Assembly (NCBI RefSeq): GCF_900067135.1
Contig: NZ_FJUR01000003.1
Location: 62,001 to 126,000 of the forward strand
Length of the DNA stretch: 64,000 nucleotides
Source: Rhizobium sp. 9140
GTDB lineage: Bacteria; Pseudomonadota; Alphaproteobacteria; Rhizobiales; Rhizobiaceae
Direction of reading: 5' to 3'
Shown here: positions 17,209-25,532 of the stretch, one piece after another
Layout of the letters: every line of letters begins with the position of its first letter
Numbering within the stretch: position 1 is the first letter of the stretch
The notes under the pieces: model-generated
What the model saw: only the letters and a program-made list of their open reading frames with translations
Databases searched by the model: none
Told to the model about the DNA's origin: nothing
Translations under genes and position numbers: made by a program

Positions 17209-17508
17209 CTAAAAACGCCGCCACGGCGTAGACGTGGGCAGGTAGTGATGCCGGTAGCGCAAATGCCGCACGTAGACATGACGCATGAGGGGATCGGATT
17301 TTGCCATCATGCGCAGTGCGCCGACGATCACGAACCAGATGGCGATGCCGAACAGCGCTGAATACAGGGTGAGCACGACGAAGATCAGGATGATCGCCAC
17401 CAGCCCTGTGAAAAGCAGGAGCTCTCGGTCTGCCCCCATCAGCAGATTCGGTCGTGAAAGAGCGCGGTGAATGCGATTGCGTTGGAGAGCGGAATGCGGC
17501 TCACCCAT
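17209..17508 (-). CDS. trbD: TrbD, VirB3-like membrane protein
   Basis: 99 residues from the ATG at 17508 ([20 protein letters not shown]), overlapping trbC by 8 bases. Two adjacent hydrophobic segments (about residues 32-67) are followed by a basic His/Arg/Tyr-rich tail ([14 protein letters not shown]). This is the standard TrbD/VirB3 layout. Confidence 0.93.
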   Translation of the reverse strand: MGEPHSALQRNRIHRALSRPNLLMGADRELLLFTGLVAIILIFVVLTLYSALFGIAIWFVIVGALRMMAKSDPLMRHVYVRHLRYRHHYLPTSTPWRRF

Positions 17509-17893
17509 TGGCCCCCTCCCCTCTTGCAACGGACATCGGCTGGGAAACGGTCCCTGGCAAACTTGTGGCAGTGATGCCGATCGACGCGCCGGTCGCACCG
17601 AACAGTCCGACAATCGTCGTCGCCCCCAGCAGGATACCGGCGACCAGTACGATGTAGACGAGGCGTCGCGCGAAATCGTTGAGCTCGCCGCCGAAGATCA
17701 GCATTCCGCCGGCGATCGCCATGGCGGCGAGGGCAATTGCTCCTGCGACTGGCCCAGTGATGGATTCCTGAATCTGTTCAAGCGGCCCCTCCCAGGGGAG
17801 ACTTCCACCGGAACTGGCGAGGGCGGGCGCGGCAACGGCTGTGCAAAACAACGCAGCGAGCAGTCCGAGGCGAAAGGAGCGATTATGCAGCAT
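17501..17893 (-). CDS. trbC: TrbC, VirB2-like conjugative pilin
   Basis: 130 residues from the ATG at 17893; an ATG at 17905 is an alternative. A signal peptide ending ...[15 protein letters not shown] is followed by two hydrophobic helices ([17 protein letters not shown] and [13 protein letters not shown]). It is the pilus subunit, probably processed by the S26-like TraF encoded at 1765-2331. It overlaps the end of trbB by 11 bases. Confidence 0.94.
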   Translation of the reverse strand: MLHNRSFRLGLLAALFCTAVAAPALASSGGSLPWEGPLEQIQESITGPVAGAIALAAMAIAGGMLIFGGELNDFARRLVYIVLVAGILLGATTIVGLFGATGASIGITATSLPGTVSQPMSVARGEGANG

Positions 17894-18848
17894 GAATGTC
17901 CTCATCAATTTGAGCGTAATGTTCGGTCTGGTAGCGGCTACCGCTGAAGCCCTCGACATTGATGACTTCTCGTACCCGTCTCCCCCTCCCCGCGCGCTCG
18001 ATCGAGATGACAAGATCAACGGCCTCGCCGATCACAGCCTGCATCGGCTGCTGACTGACCTCGGCGGTCAGTTGCTCTAGGCGACGCAGGGCGGACATGG
18101 CGGTATTGGAGTGGACGGTGGTGACGCCACCGGGATGGCCCGTATTCCAGGCTTTCAGCAGCGTCAGTGCGGCGCCATCGCGGACTTCGCCAACGATGAT
18201 GCGGTCGGGACGGAGGCGCATGGTGCTCTTGAGCAACCGCGCCATATCGATCGTGTCACTGGTATGCAGGCACACTGCATTCTCTGCCGCACACCTGATT
18301 TCCGCAGTATCTTCAAGAATGACCATGCGGTCATCCGGTGCTGAAGCTATGATTTCGGCAATCACGGCATTGGCCAGTGTCGTTTTGCCCGAACCCGTTC
18401 CCCCGGCGATCACGATGTTTAGCCGGTTCGCAATCGCGCTCCTAATCACTGTAGCTTGTGCCTCCGTCATCACCTTGTCAGCGATGTAGTCGTCGAGTGG
18501 AATTAGCCTGGAGGCTCTTCGCCTGATCGTGAAGGTTGGCGACGCTACGATTGGAGGCAGCAGTCCTTCAAAGCGGTGCCCTCCAATAGGGAGCTCGCCG
18601 GAGATGATCGGCCGTCCGTCGTCCGCCTCGGATTGGAGAGCGTGTGCGACGGAGCCAATGATTGTTTCCGCAGCTGTCGCAGCCATCTCACCCGCAGGCG
18701 CAATACCCTGCCCTAACCGCTCGATGAAAACTTTGCCGTCCGGGTTGAGCATGATCTCGACGACCCCAGGGTCGTCGAGGGCAATACATAGACGATCGCC
18801 CAGTGCTTCTTGAAGCTTGCGCACAAGGCGGGAATGCGACTGAAGCAT
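17883..18848 (-). CDS. trbB: TrbB, VirB11-like secretion ATPase
   Basis: 321 residues from the ATG at 18848 with GAGGAG upstream. Walker [10 protein letters not shown] (about residue 150), ILEDTAEI, the Walker B-like [14 protein letters not shown] and the [12 protein letters not shown] box identify a VirB11/GspE ATPase. As first gene of trbBCDEJKLFGHI it marks the operon head, with a candidate tra box about 65 bases upstream. Confidence 0.95.
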   Translation of the reverse strand: MLQSHSRLVRKLQEALGDRLCIALDDPGVVEIMLNPDGKVFIERLGQGIAPAGEMAATAAETIIGSVAHALQSEADDGRPIISGELPIGGHRFEGLLPPIVASPTFTIRRRASRLIPLDDYIADKVMTEAQATVIRSAIANRLNIVIAGGTGSGKTTLANAVIAEIIASAPDDRMVILEDTAEIRCAAENAVCLHTSDTIDMARLLKSTMRLRPDRIIVGEVRDGAALTLLKAWNTGHPGGVTTVHSNTAMSALRRLEQLTAEVSQQPMQAVIGEAVDLVISIERAGRGRRVREVINVEGFSGSRYQTEHYAQIDEDIHAA

Positions 18849-19215
18849 TGCAGCTTTCTCCTCGCTGATTGATTTGCGGGAGAAAAAAGCGGGACGGCAC
18901 CAAGCTGTCCACGTACAAATTTGTACCTCGCGATTCTCTGTCGTTTCCTGCACGGTGGCGCAAGTTGGAGAGACGGCCTGTCGGCGTCTTGGATATTTCC
19001 GAACAGATTGTGAGGGAAAGAAATTTTGGGCGGGAATTTATACTAGGCTAAAACTCTGGAAACGTTGAAAAAAAGGCGCGAACAGTTTGTTGCATCAAAG
19101 TGCGTTAAGGTTTTGTTAACCCTATTTCTCTTGCGGACAGACGGGAATCATGCGCTATCTTCAGACGGCAATAGCGCGTCTGACGCTGATAAACCGTCTT
19201 GAACCTGAGGCTAAA
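18849..19215. other. Divergent trbB/repA regulatory region
   Basis: No gene seen. It contains the candidate tra box, then an AT-rich stretch (about 19020-19130) with a run of A at 19069-19075 and the small inverted repeat GTTAA/TTAAC (19104-19108, 19116-19120), plausibly part of the repA promoter. Sharing this region could let quorum sensing affect both transfer and copy number, as in Ti plasmids. Confidence 0.45.
18911..18928 (-). promoter_or_regulatory. Candidate tra box upstream of trbB
   Basis: A perfect 14-base palindrome, GTACAAATTTGTAC (18913-18926), sits in the trbB/repA divergent region. Its length and symmetry resemble the 18-base TraR operator of Ti plasmids, although the core sequence differs. 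It lies 65 bases before the trbB ATG, a suitable distance for an activator site next to a -35. Confidence 0.6.
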
Positions 19216-20424
19216 GTGAACGTGATCGACAGGCACATCAGTAGGGCAGCAACGTCCGCACATATTACGCAGCGCGCGGAAGCTCTATCCGCGAGACTCC
19301 GTGCGGTCGGTGAACGCGCCTTTCCCCCGACCGCGCAGAAGTCGCTTCGGTCGTTCACCTCTGGGGAGGTAGCCGAGATCGTTGGTGTTTCGGATGGCTA
19401 CCTGCGCCAACTCTCCCTAGATGGCCTCGGCCCGGCACCTGATATCGGGACCGGTGGCCGACGCTCCTATACACTTGAACAAATCAATGGCTTGCGGCAG
19501 TACCTCGCCGAGGCACGCCCTAAGGAAGCGGCGCGTTTCTGGCCCCGTCGCCGGGAGGGTGAAAAACTTCAAATCATCACAGTCGCCAACTTTAAGGGTG
19601 GCTCGGCCAAGACCACGACATCTCTATATCTCGCGCAGGGTCTGGCGCTCCAGGGTTATCGAGCCCTTGCCATAGATCTTGATCCCCAGGCCTCGCTCTC
19701 CGCGATGTTTGGTTATCAGCCGGAATTCGATGTTGCGGAGAATACCACGATATACGGCGCCATCCGGTATGATGACCAGCGTGTGGCGATGAAAGATGTG
19801 ATCCGCAAGACCTACTTCACGGGCATCAGCATCGTTCCCGGCAATCTGGAGCTGATGGAGTTTGAGCATCAGACCCCGCGATTTATGCTCCAAAACCGAG
19901 GACGGCCAGAAGATTTGTTTTTCAGGCGTGTTGCAAGCGCCATTGATCAGGTCAAAGACGAGTACGACATTGTCGTTGTTGACTGCCCTCCTCAGCTTGG
20001 CTTCCTCACCATGGGTGCTCTGAATGCAGCGACAGGAATGATTGTCACCGTCCACCCACAAATGGTGGACGTAGCTTCCATGAGCCAATTTCTCCTAATG
20101 ACCTCCGATCTTGTCTCCGTAATCGAAGAGGCGGGAGGTAAGCTCGACTATGATTTTCTGAGGTTCCTTGTGACCCGCCATGATCCCCGAGATGTACCTG
20201 AACAGGAAATCGTCGGTTTACTTCGGGATGTATTCGGTACCGATGTGATGGCTGCGGCAGCATGGAAATCGACCGCAATTGCTAATGCCGGTTTGACCAA
20301 GCAATCTCTTTACGAGTTGTCGCGTGGTGCGGTCGGTCGATCGACCTATGATCGAGCGATGGAATCCATTAGTGCAGTGAATCACGAAGCTGTCGGCCTA
20401 ATCAATGAAGTGTGGGGTAGATGA
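19216..20424 (+). CDS. repA: RepA plasmid partitioning ATPase (ParA family)
   Basis: 402 residues from the GTG at 19216, which has TGAGG five bases upstream; an ATG at 19150 would add 22 residues. An N-terminal MerR-like HTH (FTSGEVAEIVGVSDGYLRQL) precedes the deviant Walker A ANFKGGSAKTTT (about residue 125-137) and VVVDCPPQLGFLT. RepA represses the repABC operon and drives segregation with RepB. First gene of the replicon. Confidence 0.94.
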   Translation: MNVIDRHISRAATSAHITQRAEALSARLRAVGERAFPPTAQKSLRSFTSGEVAEIVGVSDGYLRQLSLDGLGPAPDIGTGGRRSYTLEQINGLRQYLAEARPKEAARFWPRRREGEKLQIITVANFKGGSAKTTTSLYLAQGLALQGYRALAIDLDPQASLSAMFGYQPEFDVAENTTIYGAIRYDDQRVAMKDVIRKTYFTGISIVPGNLELMEFEHQTPRFMLQNRGRPEDLFFRRVASAIDQVKDEYDIVVVDCPPQLGFLTMGALNAATGMIVTVHPQMVDVASMSQFLLMTSDLVSVIEEAGGKLDYDFLRFLVTRHDPRDVPEQEIVGLLRDVFGTDVMAAAAWKSTAIANAGLTKQSLYELSRGAVGRSTYDRAMESISAVNHEAVGLINEVWGR

Positions 20425-20461
20425 TGGTGCTCCACTCTCAAAAGAATCAATCGCTTAACTT

Positions 20462-20477
20462 GTTGTCAGCTGACGAC
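20462..20477. repeat. parS-like site between repA and repB
   Basis: GTTGTCAGCTGACGAC differs by one base from the perfect palindrome GTTGTCAGCTGACAAC, which fits the repABC centromere consensus GTTNNCNGCNGNNAAC. It lies in the repA-repB spacer, a known location for parS in this family, and is matched by a second copy after repC. Confidence 0.8.
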
Positions 20478-20527
20478 GTGATGTCGTCGGTGCTAGTAGT
20501 TAAACGTTCTGATTGGGGAAATGATAG

Positions 20528-21532
20528 ATGAGCAAACGAACTCAGTCAGTCCGCAATCTCTTTGCCGCAGGGCCTGATGAGGCGCCGACCGCTGACACAC
20601 GTCAACCAATGCAGCGCGTAGCGTCAGGAGCGGTTCGGTCGTTGAAGGACACTTTTTCGGAAGTTGAGAGGGACTACGAAGAACTCAAGCAAAAAGTTGC
20701 TGACGGCGCTCTTCCGATTGACCTCGATCCGTCTCTTATCGACCCATCCCCTTTCGCCGATCGTTTTGCGGATCAGGATGCTTCGGCTGTCGAAGCTCTC
20801 AAAGCCTCTTTCCTTGAGCACGGGCAAGAAATACCAATTCTAGTACGGGCTCATCCCACTGAGATTGGCCGTTATCAGATTTCTTATGGCCATCGTCGCG
20901 TACGAGCTGCCACTGAGCTTGGTCTTAAGGTCAAGGCTTACGTGCGCGAACTTAGTGACGATCGCCTTGTTGTCGCACAAGGCATTGAAAATTCAGCCCG
21001 TGAAGATCTTACCTTTATAGAGCGTTCAATGTTCGCGCTGAAACTCGAGGAAGGCGGGTTTGAGCGGACCCTCATTCAAACCGCTTTGTCGGTTGATCGG
21101 CAGGAAGCATCCAAGCTCATCAACGTAGGCCGCGCTGTTCCAGGTTGGCTGGCCGAAGCGATCGGCCGGGCTCCGAAGATAGGTCGGCCGCGGTGGCAAG
21201 AGCTTGCTGACGGTCTGAAAAATGTACGAGCGGAAAGCAAAGCGCGTAAGGCTACAACTGACAAGTCGTTTGGTCACAAGACTTCGGATGATCGCTTTAT
21301 CGCGGTTCTTCGCGCGATAAAGGCGATCGATAGACCGAGCGCGGAAAAGACGCCGGTACTTTCCGCAAAGTCTGCCGAGGGTACTCAGATCGCTACCCTC
21401 GCGGTCTCCGGCAGGGTTTGTAAAATTGAGATTGATAGAGATCGGGACGAGGCGTTTGCCAAGTTCGTGATGGATCGAATTCCTGATCTTTACGAGAACT
21501 TCCGGCAGACCGAGCCCGGATCCGAAGGTTAG
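20528..21532 (+). CDS. repB: RepB centromere-binding protein (ParB family)
   Basis: 334 residues starting MSKRTQSVRNLFAAG. The ParB/Sulfiredoxin-like section includes LKASFLEHGQEIPILVR and YGHRRVRAATELGLKV (about residues 97-142), with a HTH region around residues 180-215. RepB binds parS and partners RepA. It is 103 bases after repA, with a parS-like site in that gap. Confidence 0.94.
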   Translation: MSKRTQSVRNLFAAGPDEAPTADTRQPMQRVASGAVRSLKDTFSEVERDYEELKQKVADGALPIDLDPSLIDPSPFADRFADQDASAVEALKASFLEHGQEIPILVRAHPTEIGRYQISYGHRRVRAATELGLKVKAYVRELSDDRLVVAQGIENSAREDLTFIERSMFALKLEEGGFERTLIQTALSVDRQEASKLINVGRAVPGWLAEAIGRAPKIGRPRWQELADGLKNVRAESKARKATTDKSFGHKTSDDRFIAVLRAIKAIDRPSAEKTPVLSAKSAEGTQIATLAVSGRVCKIEIDRDRDEAFAKFVMDRIPDLYENFRQTEPGSEG

Positions 21533-21552
21533 AAAAGGAAGAAACCGCAAAA

Positions 21553-21605
21553 GAAAAAGGCCCCCAAACGTTGCCGTCGTGGAAGCCTCTCTCATTGGTC
21601 TAAGC
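21553..21605 (-). ncRNA. ctRNA (antisense RNA regulating repC)
   Basis: In the repB-repC gap the minus strand has a good promoter: TTGACT (21640-21635), a 17-base spacer, then GATTCT (21617-21612). It also has an intrinsic terminator, AGGCTTCC paired with GGGGGCCT (21588-21581 and 21565-21558) followed by a T-tract. The transcript is predicted to run from about 21605 to 21553. repABC plasmids carry such an antisense RNA here that limits repC expression and sets copy number and incompatibility. The ends are approximate. Confidence 0.72.
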
Positions 21606-21700
21606 AGCCTGAGAATCGCATTTCCATGAATCCCAGTCAATAGTCTTTGGCACCGATTTGGTGAGCTGATTCCCTTTGCCGATCGAAAGGTGAAAGAAAA

Positions 21701-22912
21701 ATGCAAAGTGGAAGTGTAACGACGCCATTCGGGCGGCGGCCGATGACGCTTGCCTTGGTCAGGGCCCAATTCCAGACAGCGGACATTCGCAAGGGAAAAG
21801 TTGCGGACAAGTGGAAAGTATACCGTGACGCCTGCGAAGCGCGCGCGCTACTTGGCCTGCGCGATAGGGCGCTTGCTGTGCTCAACGCTCTCCTGTCGTT
21901 TTATCCAGAGACGGACCTCAGCGAAGATGCGAACCTTGTGGTCTTTCCGTCTAATGCTCAACTGAGCGCACGAGCGAACGGCATCGCGGGCACGACACTG
22001 AGAGAGAACTTGGCTGTATTGGTGGGTGCCGGGCTGATAAATCGTAACGACAGCCCCAATGGTAAACGCTACGTGAGACGTGGCAAGGACGGCGAGGTGG
22101 AGACAGCATATGGGTTCAGTCTTGCCCCCTTGCTTGCGAGGGCGGAAGAACTCGCTCTCATGGCGCAGCGGGTGGCCGATGAGGCACGACGCTTCAAGGT
22201 AGTTAAGGAGCGGACGACTATCGCGCGCAGGGACGTGCGTAAGCTTATCGCGGCTGCTGTTGAAGATGGTGCGCCTGGCGACTGGGCGACGATGGAGACA
22301 ATCTACATCGGGGCCGTAGCAAGGCTTAGGACCGCCAAGTCGATTGAGGCCGTTGAATCCATCCTGGACGAACTAGTACTCTTGCGCGAAGACGTGCTCA
22401 GCATATTGGAAAGCAACATCTTTTCACAAAAAACCGCTACCAATGACAACGGAATCCGTCAGCACATACAGAATTCAAATACCGAATCTATAAATGAATT
22501 TGAACCTAGCTCCGAAAAAGAGCGGGGCGAGAGACCGATGTTAAAATCAGACCGACTGGCCGAGCCGCTAAAGAGTTTCCCTATTGGTTTGGTGATGCGA
22601 GCATGCCCTGAAATTGCGGCCTATGCGCCTGGAGGCCAGGTCCAGAGTTGGAGGGACTTGATGTCCGCCGCAGTCGTGGTTCGGTCGACCTTGGGAGTAA
22701 GCGCTTCAGCTTATCAGGATGCTTGCGAGGCAATGGGCGCCGAGAATGCGGCCGTCGCGATGGCAGCGATACTTGAGCGAGCTGGGCACATCAATTCCGC
22801 TGGTGGCTATCTCCGCGATCTCACCTCCAGAACGCGCCGCGGTGAATTTTCGCTCGGCCCGATGATAATGGCGCTTTTGAAAGCGAACTCTGGCGGGGCT
22901 ATAAGTGCATGA
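21701..22912 (+). CDS. repC: RepC replication initiator
   Basis: 403 residues starting MQSGSVTTPFGRRPMTLALV. RepC-family blocks include LLGLRDRALAVLNALLSFYP, VVFPSNAQLSARANGI and, near the C-terminus, CEAMGAENAAVAMAAILERA with GGYLRDLTSRTRRGEFSL. RepC is the essential initiator and normally acts on an origin inside its own gene. It starts 168 bases after repB, downstream of the ctRNA. Confidence 0.95.
   Translation: MQSGSVTTPFGRRPMTLALVRAQFQTADIRKGKVADKWKVYRDACEARALLGLRDRALAVLNALLSFYPETDLSEDANLVVFPSNAQLSARANGIAGTTLRENLAVLVGAGLINRNDSPNGKRYVRRGKDGEVETAYGFSLAPLLARAEELALMAQRVADEARRFKVVKERTTIARRDVRKLIAAAVEDGAPGDWATMETIYIGAVARLRTAKSIEAVESILDELVLLREDVLSILESNIFSQKTATNDNGIRQHIQNSNTESINEFEPSSEKERGERPMLKSDRLAEPLKSFPIGLVMRACPEIAAYAPGGQVQSWRDLMSAAVVVRSTLGVSASAYQDACEAMGAENAAVAMAAILERAGHINSAGGYLRDLTSRTRRGEFSLGPMIMALLKANSGGAISA
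22400..22510. other. AT-rich stretch in repC, probable oriV
   Basis: This part of repC is distinctly AT-rich compared with flanking sequence and encodes a polar, low-conservation linker (NIFSQKTATNDNGI onward). In characterised repABC plasmids the origin maps to an AT-rich region in the repC coding sequence. The assignment is by analogy; no iterons were seen. Confidence 0.45.
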
Positions 22913-23256
22913 TGTCCCCGATATCAGGAGCTTTAGGAAGCCGTCGATTGTAGTCAGCTGACAACAAACTAACCCCCTGTTGCAGCTAAGGTTTCTTAAT
23001 CACCTGCGAGGTCCAGATCAGGACTCAAAACAGAAGTTTGCAACTGAAATAGACGAACGTATTCCGAAATCAGTACTAGTGGTCCTCCTTTCCGCCGCGC
23101 GGTAGAGTAGTTAGAAGCTTCAGCCTTGCTTTGGGAAACAGCGCGGCGAGTTGCGGCTTGAGCATGACGTTCGTTTACCAGCTCGTTTTCCTAACGCCAC
23201 GGAAATACAGCTTCAGTGAACATGCTGCCATCACCGTACGGAGGACGACGGTGCCC
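22913..23256. other. Intergenic region after repC
   Basis: About 340 bases with no supported gene, apart from the parS-like site. A 29-codon minus-strand frame beginning MLKPQLAALFPKARL (about 23162-23073) is visible but too short to identify. Confidence 0.4.
22950..22965. repeat. Second parS-like site downstream of repC
   Basis: GTAGTCAGCTGACAAC differs at one position from the palindrome GTTGTCAGCTGACAAC and shares the GTCAGCTGAC core with the site at 20462-20477. It lies 38 bases after the repC stop, another known parS location in repABC plasmids. Confidence 0.78.
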
Positions 23257-24417
23257 TCATAATAATCGCGTAGCCCGGCCGCTCCGACGCGTTGCGTTGT
23301 TGTAGTAGCTTGACGCCTGCTGTACCGATCGGTGGCGCGACTGCTCCATCGCCTCCGGCAAAGGAACGCCTCGGTTTGCGGCTTCGGTCAAATAGCCCGA
23401 CCGTAACCCGTACGCGGAAAACTCCCCCGCCTCCAGCCCGGCCATCGTCGCCCGCTGTTTGACAATATCGTTGATCGCCTTCGGATCGAGCGCCCGACGG
23501 GAAACATTCCCCCAGCGATCAATCGCCGGAAACACACTGCCACTTTCAATCTTGGCGGCAACAAGCCAAGCGTTCAGGGCATCAACCGGCCGGCCGGTCA
23601 GGTAGACAACCTCATCGCTGTCGCCGCTGCTGGTCTTTGTGCGGCCTAGATGGATTGACAGCGAGAGCAGGGGAGCCCCGCCCTCAACCGCGATCGGCGG
23701 CTCAGCCGTCAACTGTTCTCTGCGCAGCCCGGCAATCTCGCTGCGACGGCGCCCACCCGACGCAAAGCCAACCATCAGGATGGCCCGATCACGGAGGTCA
23801 CGAAGGCTTTCGCCGGCACAAGTGGCCAGCATTTTTGCCATGATGTCGCCGGTGACCGACTTGGCGCTCTTGCGGCGGCGTTGGCGTGGCACGGCACGAA
23901 CGGCGAGCCGGATCGCGGACTTGAGGGCAGGTGAGGCGAAAGCGCCGTCGAGACCGCGCCACTTAGTCAGTGTCGACCAGTGGGCCAGACGCCGGCGCAC
24001 GGTATCGGGCGCGTGCGGCCCGGTTGATCGGAGAAAGCCGACATCTCGAAGGGCCTGGTCAACCTCAGCCGGCATGCCATGGTCCGGATCGGTTTCGCGC
24101 CTCGCTGGGTCCCAGAGGTGATGGGCGACAAACTTGAGGAGCAGCGCCTCGGGCGCCGGCCAGGGAAGGGCGCCGCCAGTCGCGGCATGCGACCAGGCTT
24201 CGAGATAACCGAGATCGGAGGTCAATGCCCGCAGCGTATTCTCACCCATACCTTCGTTGATCAGATGACGCAGGGTCTCCACGTCCTGGTCGGTCAGGAT
24301 TTCGGCAAGCTTGTCACGTCGGTCGATCGGCAGCACCGACGCGATGGTGTCGAGCTGTTCGGCGCGGTTTAAAACATTCTGGGTGACAGACGATACCCAC
24401 AAGGTCTTTTTCGTCAT
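23257..24417 (-). CDS. Tyrosine recombinase/integrase
   Basis: 386 residues. The catalytic domain has the first Arg in GGRRRSEIAGL, a box II AYGLRSGYLTEA, then SRHRSVQQASSYYNN with the late His and the nucleophilic Tyr. The first His of the usual HxxR is Tyr here. The N-terminal SAM-like domain occupies about residues 30-170. It is transcribed divergently from the phd-like gene. It may resolve plasmid multimers or be the remnant of an integrated element. Confidence 0.82.
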   Translation of the reverse strand: MTKKTLWVSSVTQNVLNRAEQLDTIASVLPIDRRDKLAEILTDQDVETLRHLINEGMGENTLRALTSDLGYLEAWSHAATGGALPWPAPEALLLKFVAHHLWDPARRETDPDHGMPAEVDQALRDVGFLRSTGPHAPDTVRRRLAHWSTLTKWRGLDGAFASPALKSAIRLAVRAVPRQRRRKSAKSVTGDIMAKMLATCAGESLRDLRDRAILMVGFASGGRRRSEIAGLRREQLTAEPPIAVEGGAPLLSLSIHLGRTKTSSGDSDEVVYLTGRPVDALNAWLVAAKIESGSVFPAIDRWGNVSRRALDPKAINDIVKQRATMAGLEAGEFSAYGLRSGYLTEAANRGVPLPEAMEQSRHRSVQQASSYYNNATRRSGRATRLL

Positions 24418-24494
24418 GGGACATGTCCAATGCTAAACGTGCGTTTGCAAAACTTACGGAAAGCACGTATATTCCGGAACAAAGGAGTTCTGCC

Positions 24495-24773
24495 ATGACC
24501 TCGACCGTGACAGCAGCAGCCGTTTCCAAGAATTTTGGCGCCTATCAGGATGCCGCAGTCCGCGAGCCGGTGATTATCACCAAGAACGGCCGGCCGCGCA
24601 CGGTTCTGATCGCCTATGAGGACTATCTGCGTCTGGCCAAACGCGACCGTCGCGTGGATCTCACCACGGCGATGAGTGACGATGAACTTGCCGTCATTGA
24701 AGCGTCGCAGATGGAGCCGGGTCTCGATCAGCTCAACGCCGAACTGCTGACGGGCAAACATGCTGCCGACTGA
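24495..24773 (+). CDS. Phd/YefM-family antitoxin
   Basis: 92 residues from the ATG at 24495, preceded by AAAGGAG; the open frame extends upstream to 24423 but lacks a ribosome-binding site there. TVTAAAVSKNFGAYQDAA and PVIITKNGRPRTVLIAYEDY match the Phd/YefM DNA-binding N-terminus. The C-terminal tail should bind the toxin encoded by the overlapping next gene (14 bases overlap). Confidence 0.86.
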   Translation: MTSTVTAAAVSKNFGAYQDAAVREPVIITKNGRPRTVLIAYEDYLRLAKRDRRVDLTTAMSDDELAVIEASQMEPGLDQLNAELLTGKHAAD

Positions 24774-25191
24774 ACCAGAAGTCGGTTGGGTCTTTCGTTA
24801 TTCCTATCTCTGGCATTGGCAGCATCTCGAAGGCCGGGAGGAGGGCGACAAGGACCGTCCGGCGCTGGTGTTGGCGATTGTCGCGGCCCTGGACGATGGC
24901 ACGCCCGCAGTCCGTGTCCTGCCGACAACGCACTCGCCGCCCTCTGATCCGAGTGAAGCGATCGAAATCCCGCCGGCGACAAAACGGCGTCTTGGACTGG
25001 ACGACGAACGATCCTGGATTATCCTGACGGAAAGCAACCGGTTTGTCTGGTTGGGACCGGATGTCCGGCCCGTTGACAGCGAAACAGGCTACCTTGGCCC
25101 TTTGCCACCGGCATTGTTCAACGGGATCAAGCGCCGCTTTGTCGAACTGGCGCGCGGCAAGCGTCATCGCGCCACGGCCCGCAGCGAGTAG
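24760..25191 (+). CDS. PemK/MazF-like putative toxin
   Basis: 143 residues. The section GDKDRPALVLAIVAALDDG and VRVLPTTHSPP resembles the PemK/MazF-type beta-barrel start (KxRPxLVL), and the gene overlaps a Phd-type antitoxin. The rest (RSWIILTESNRFVWLGPDVRP) is conserved-looking but divergent. It is probably an endoribonuclease-type or related growth inhibitor; the family call is moderate, the pairing is strong from context. Confidence 0.65.
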   Translation: MLPTEPEVGWVFRYSYLWHWQHLEGREEGDKDRPALVLAIVAALDDGTPAVRVLPTTHSPPSDPSEAIEIPPATKRRLGLDDERSWIILTESNRFVWLGPDVRPVDSETGYLGPLPPALFNGIKRRFVELARGKRHRATARSE

Positions 25192-25532
25192 CGGATTAGC
25201 TGCGGTCGCGCACCTTGGCTGGCCGCGTCTTTGATCCGCAATATCGAGCAAAATGGGTCCTTTGTGACCGTCCTTGCGCCCAATTTTACTTGTCGATTGG
25301 CCCGATTGAGCGGAATACATTTCGTTGTAATAATATCTCTTTTGATCGTCGAAGTTCACCGGAATCTTCCCGGTCGGCAGGAATGCCAATACCGACCATT
25401 GCGGCCTTCGCTAAAATTTTACGAAAAATTTAGGTTAATTGACGGTTTCCATATTGGGCCGTTCCATTGCAACCGCAGATCAGTAAGTTAGGTGGCATCA
25501 GCCTTTGCCATGAAACTTCTGGAGCGTTGCGC
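25192..25532. other. Intergenic region before the acyltransferase gene
   Basis: About 340 bases without a supported gene, AT-richer in 25400-25445. It presumably holds the acyltransferase promoter; no clear operator or terminator was recognised. Confidence 0.4.
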
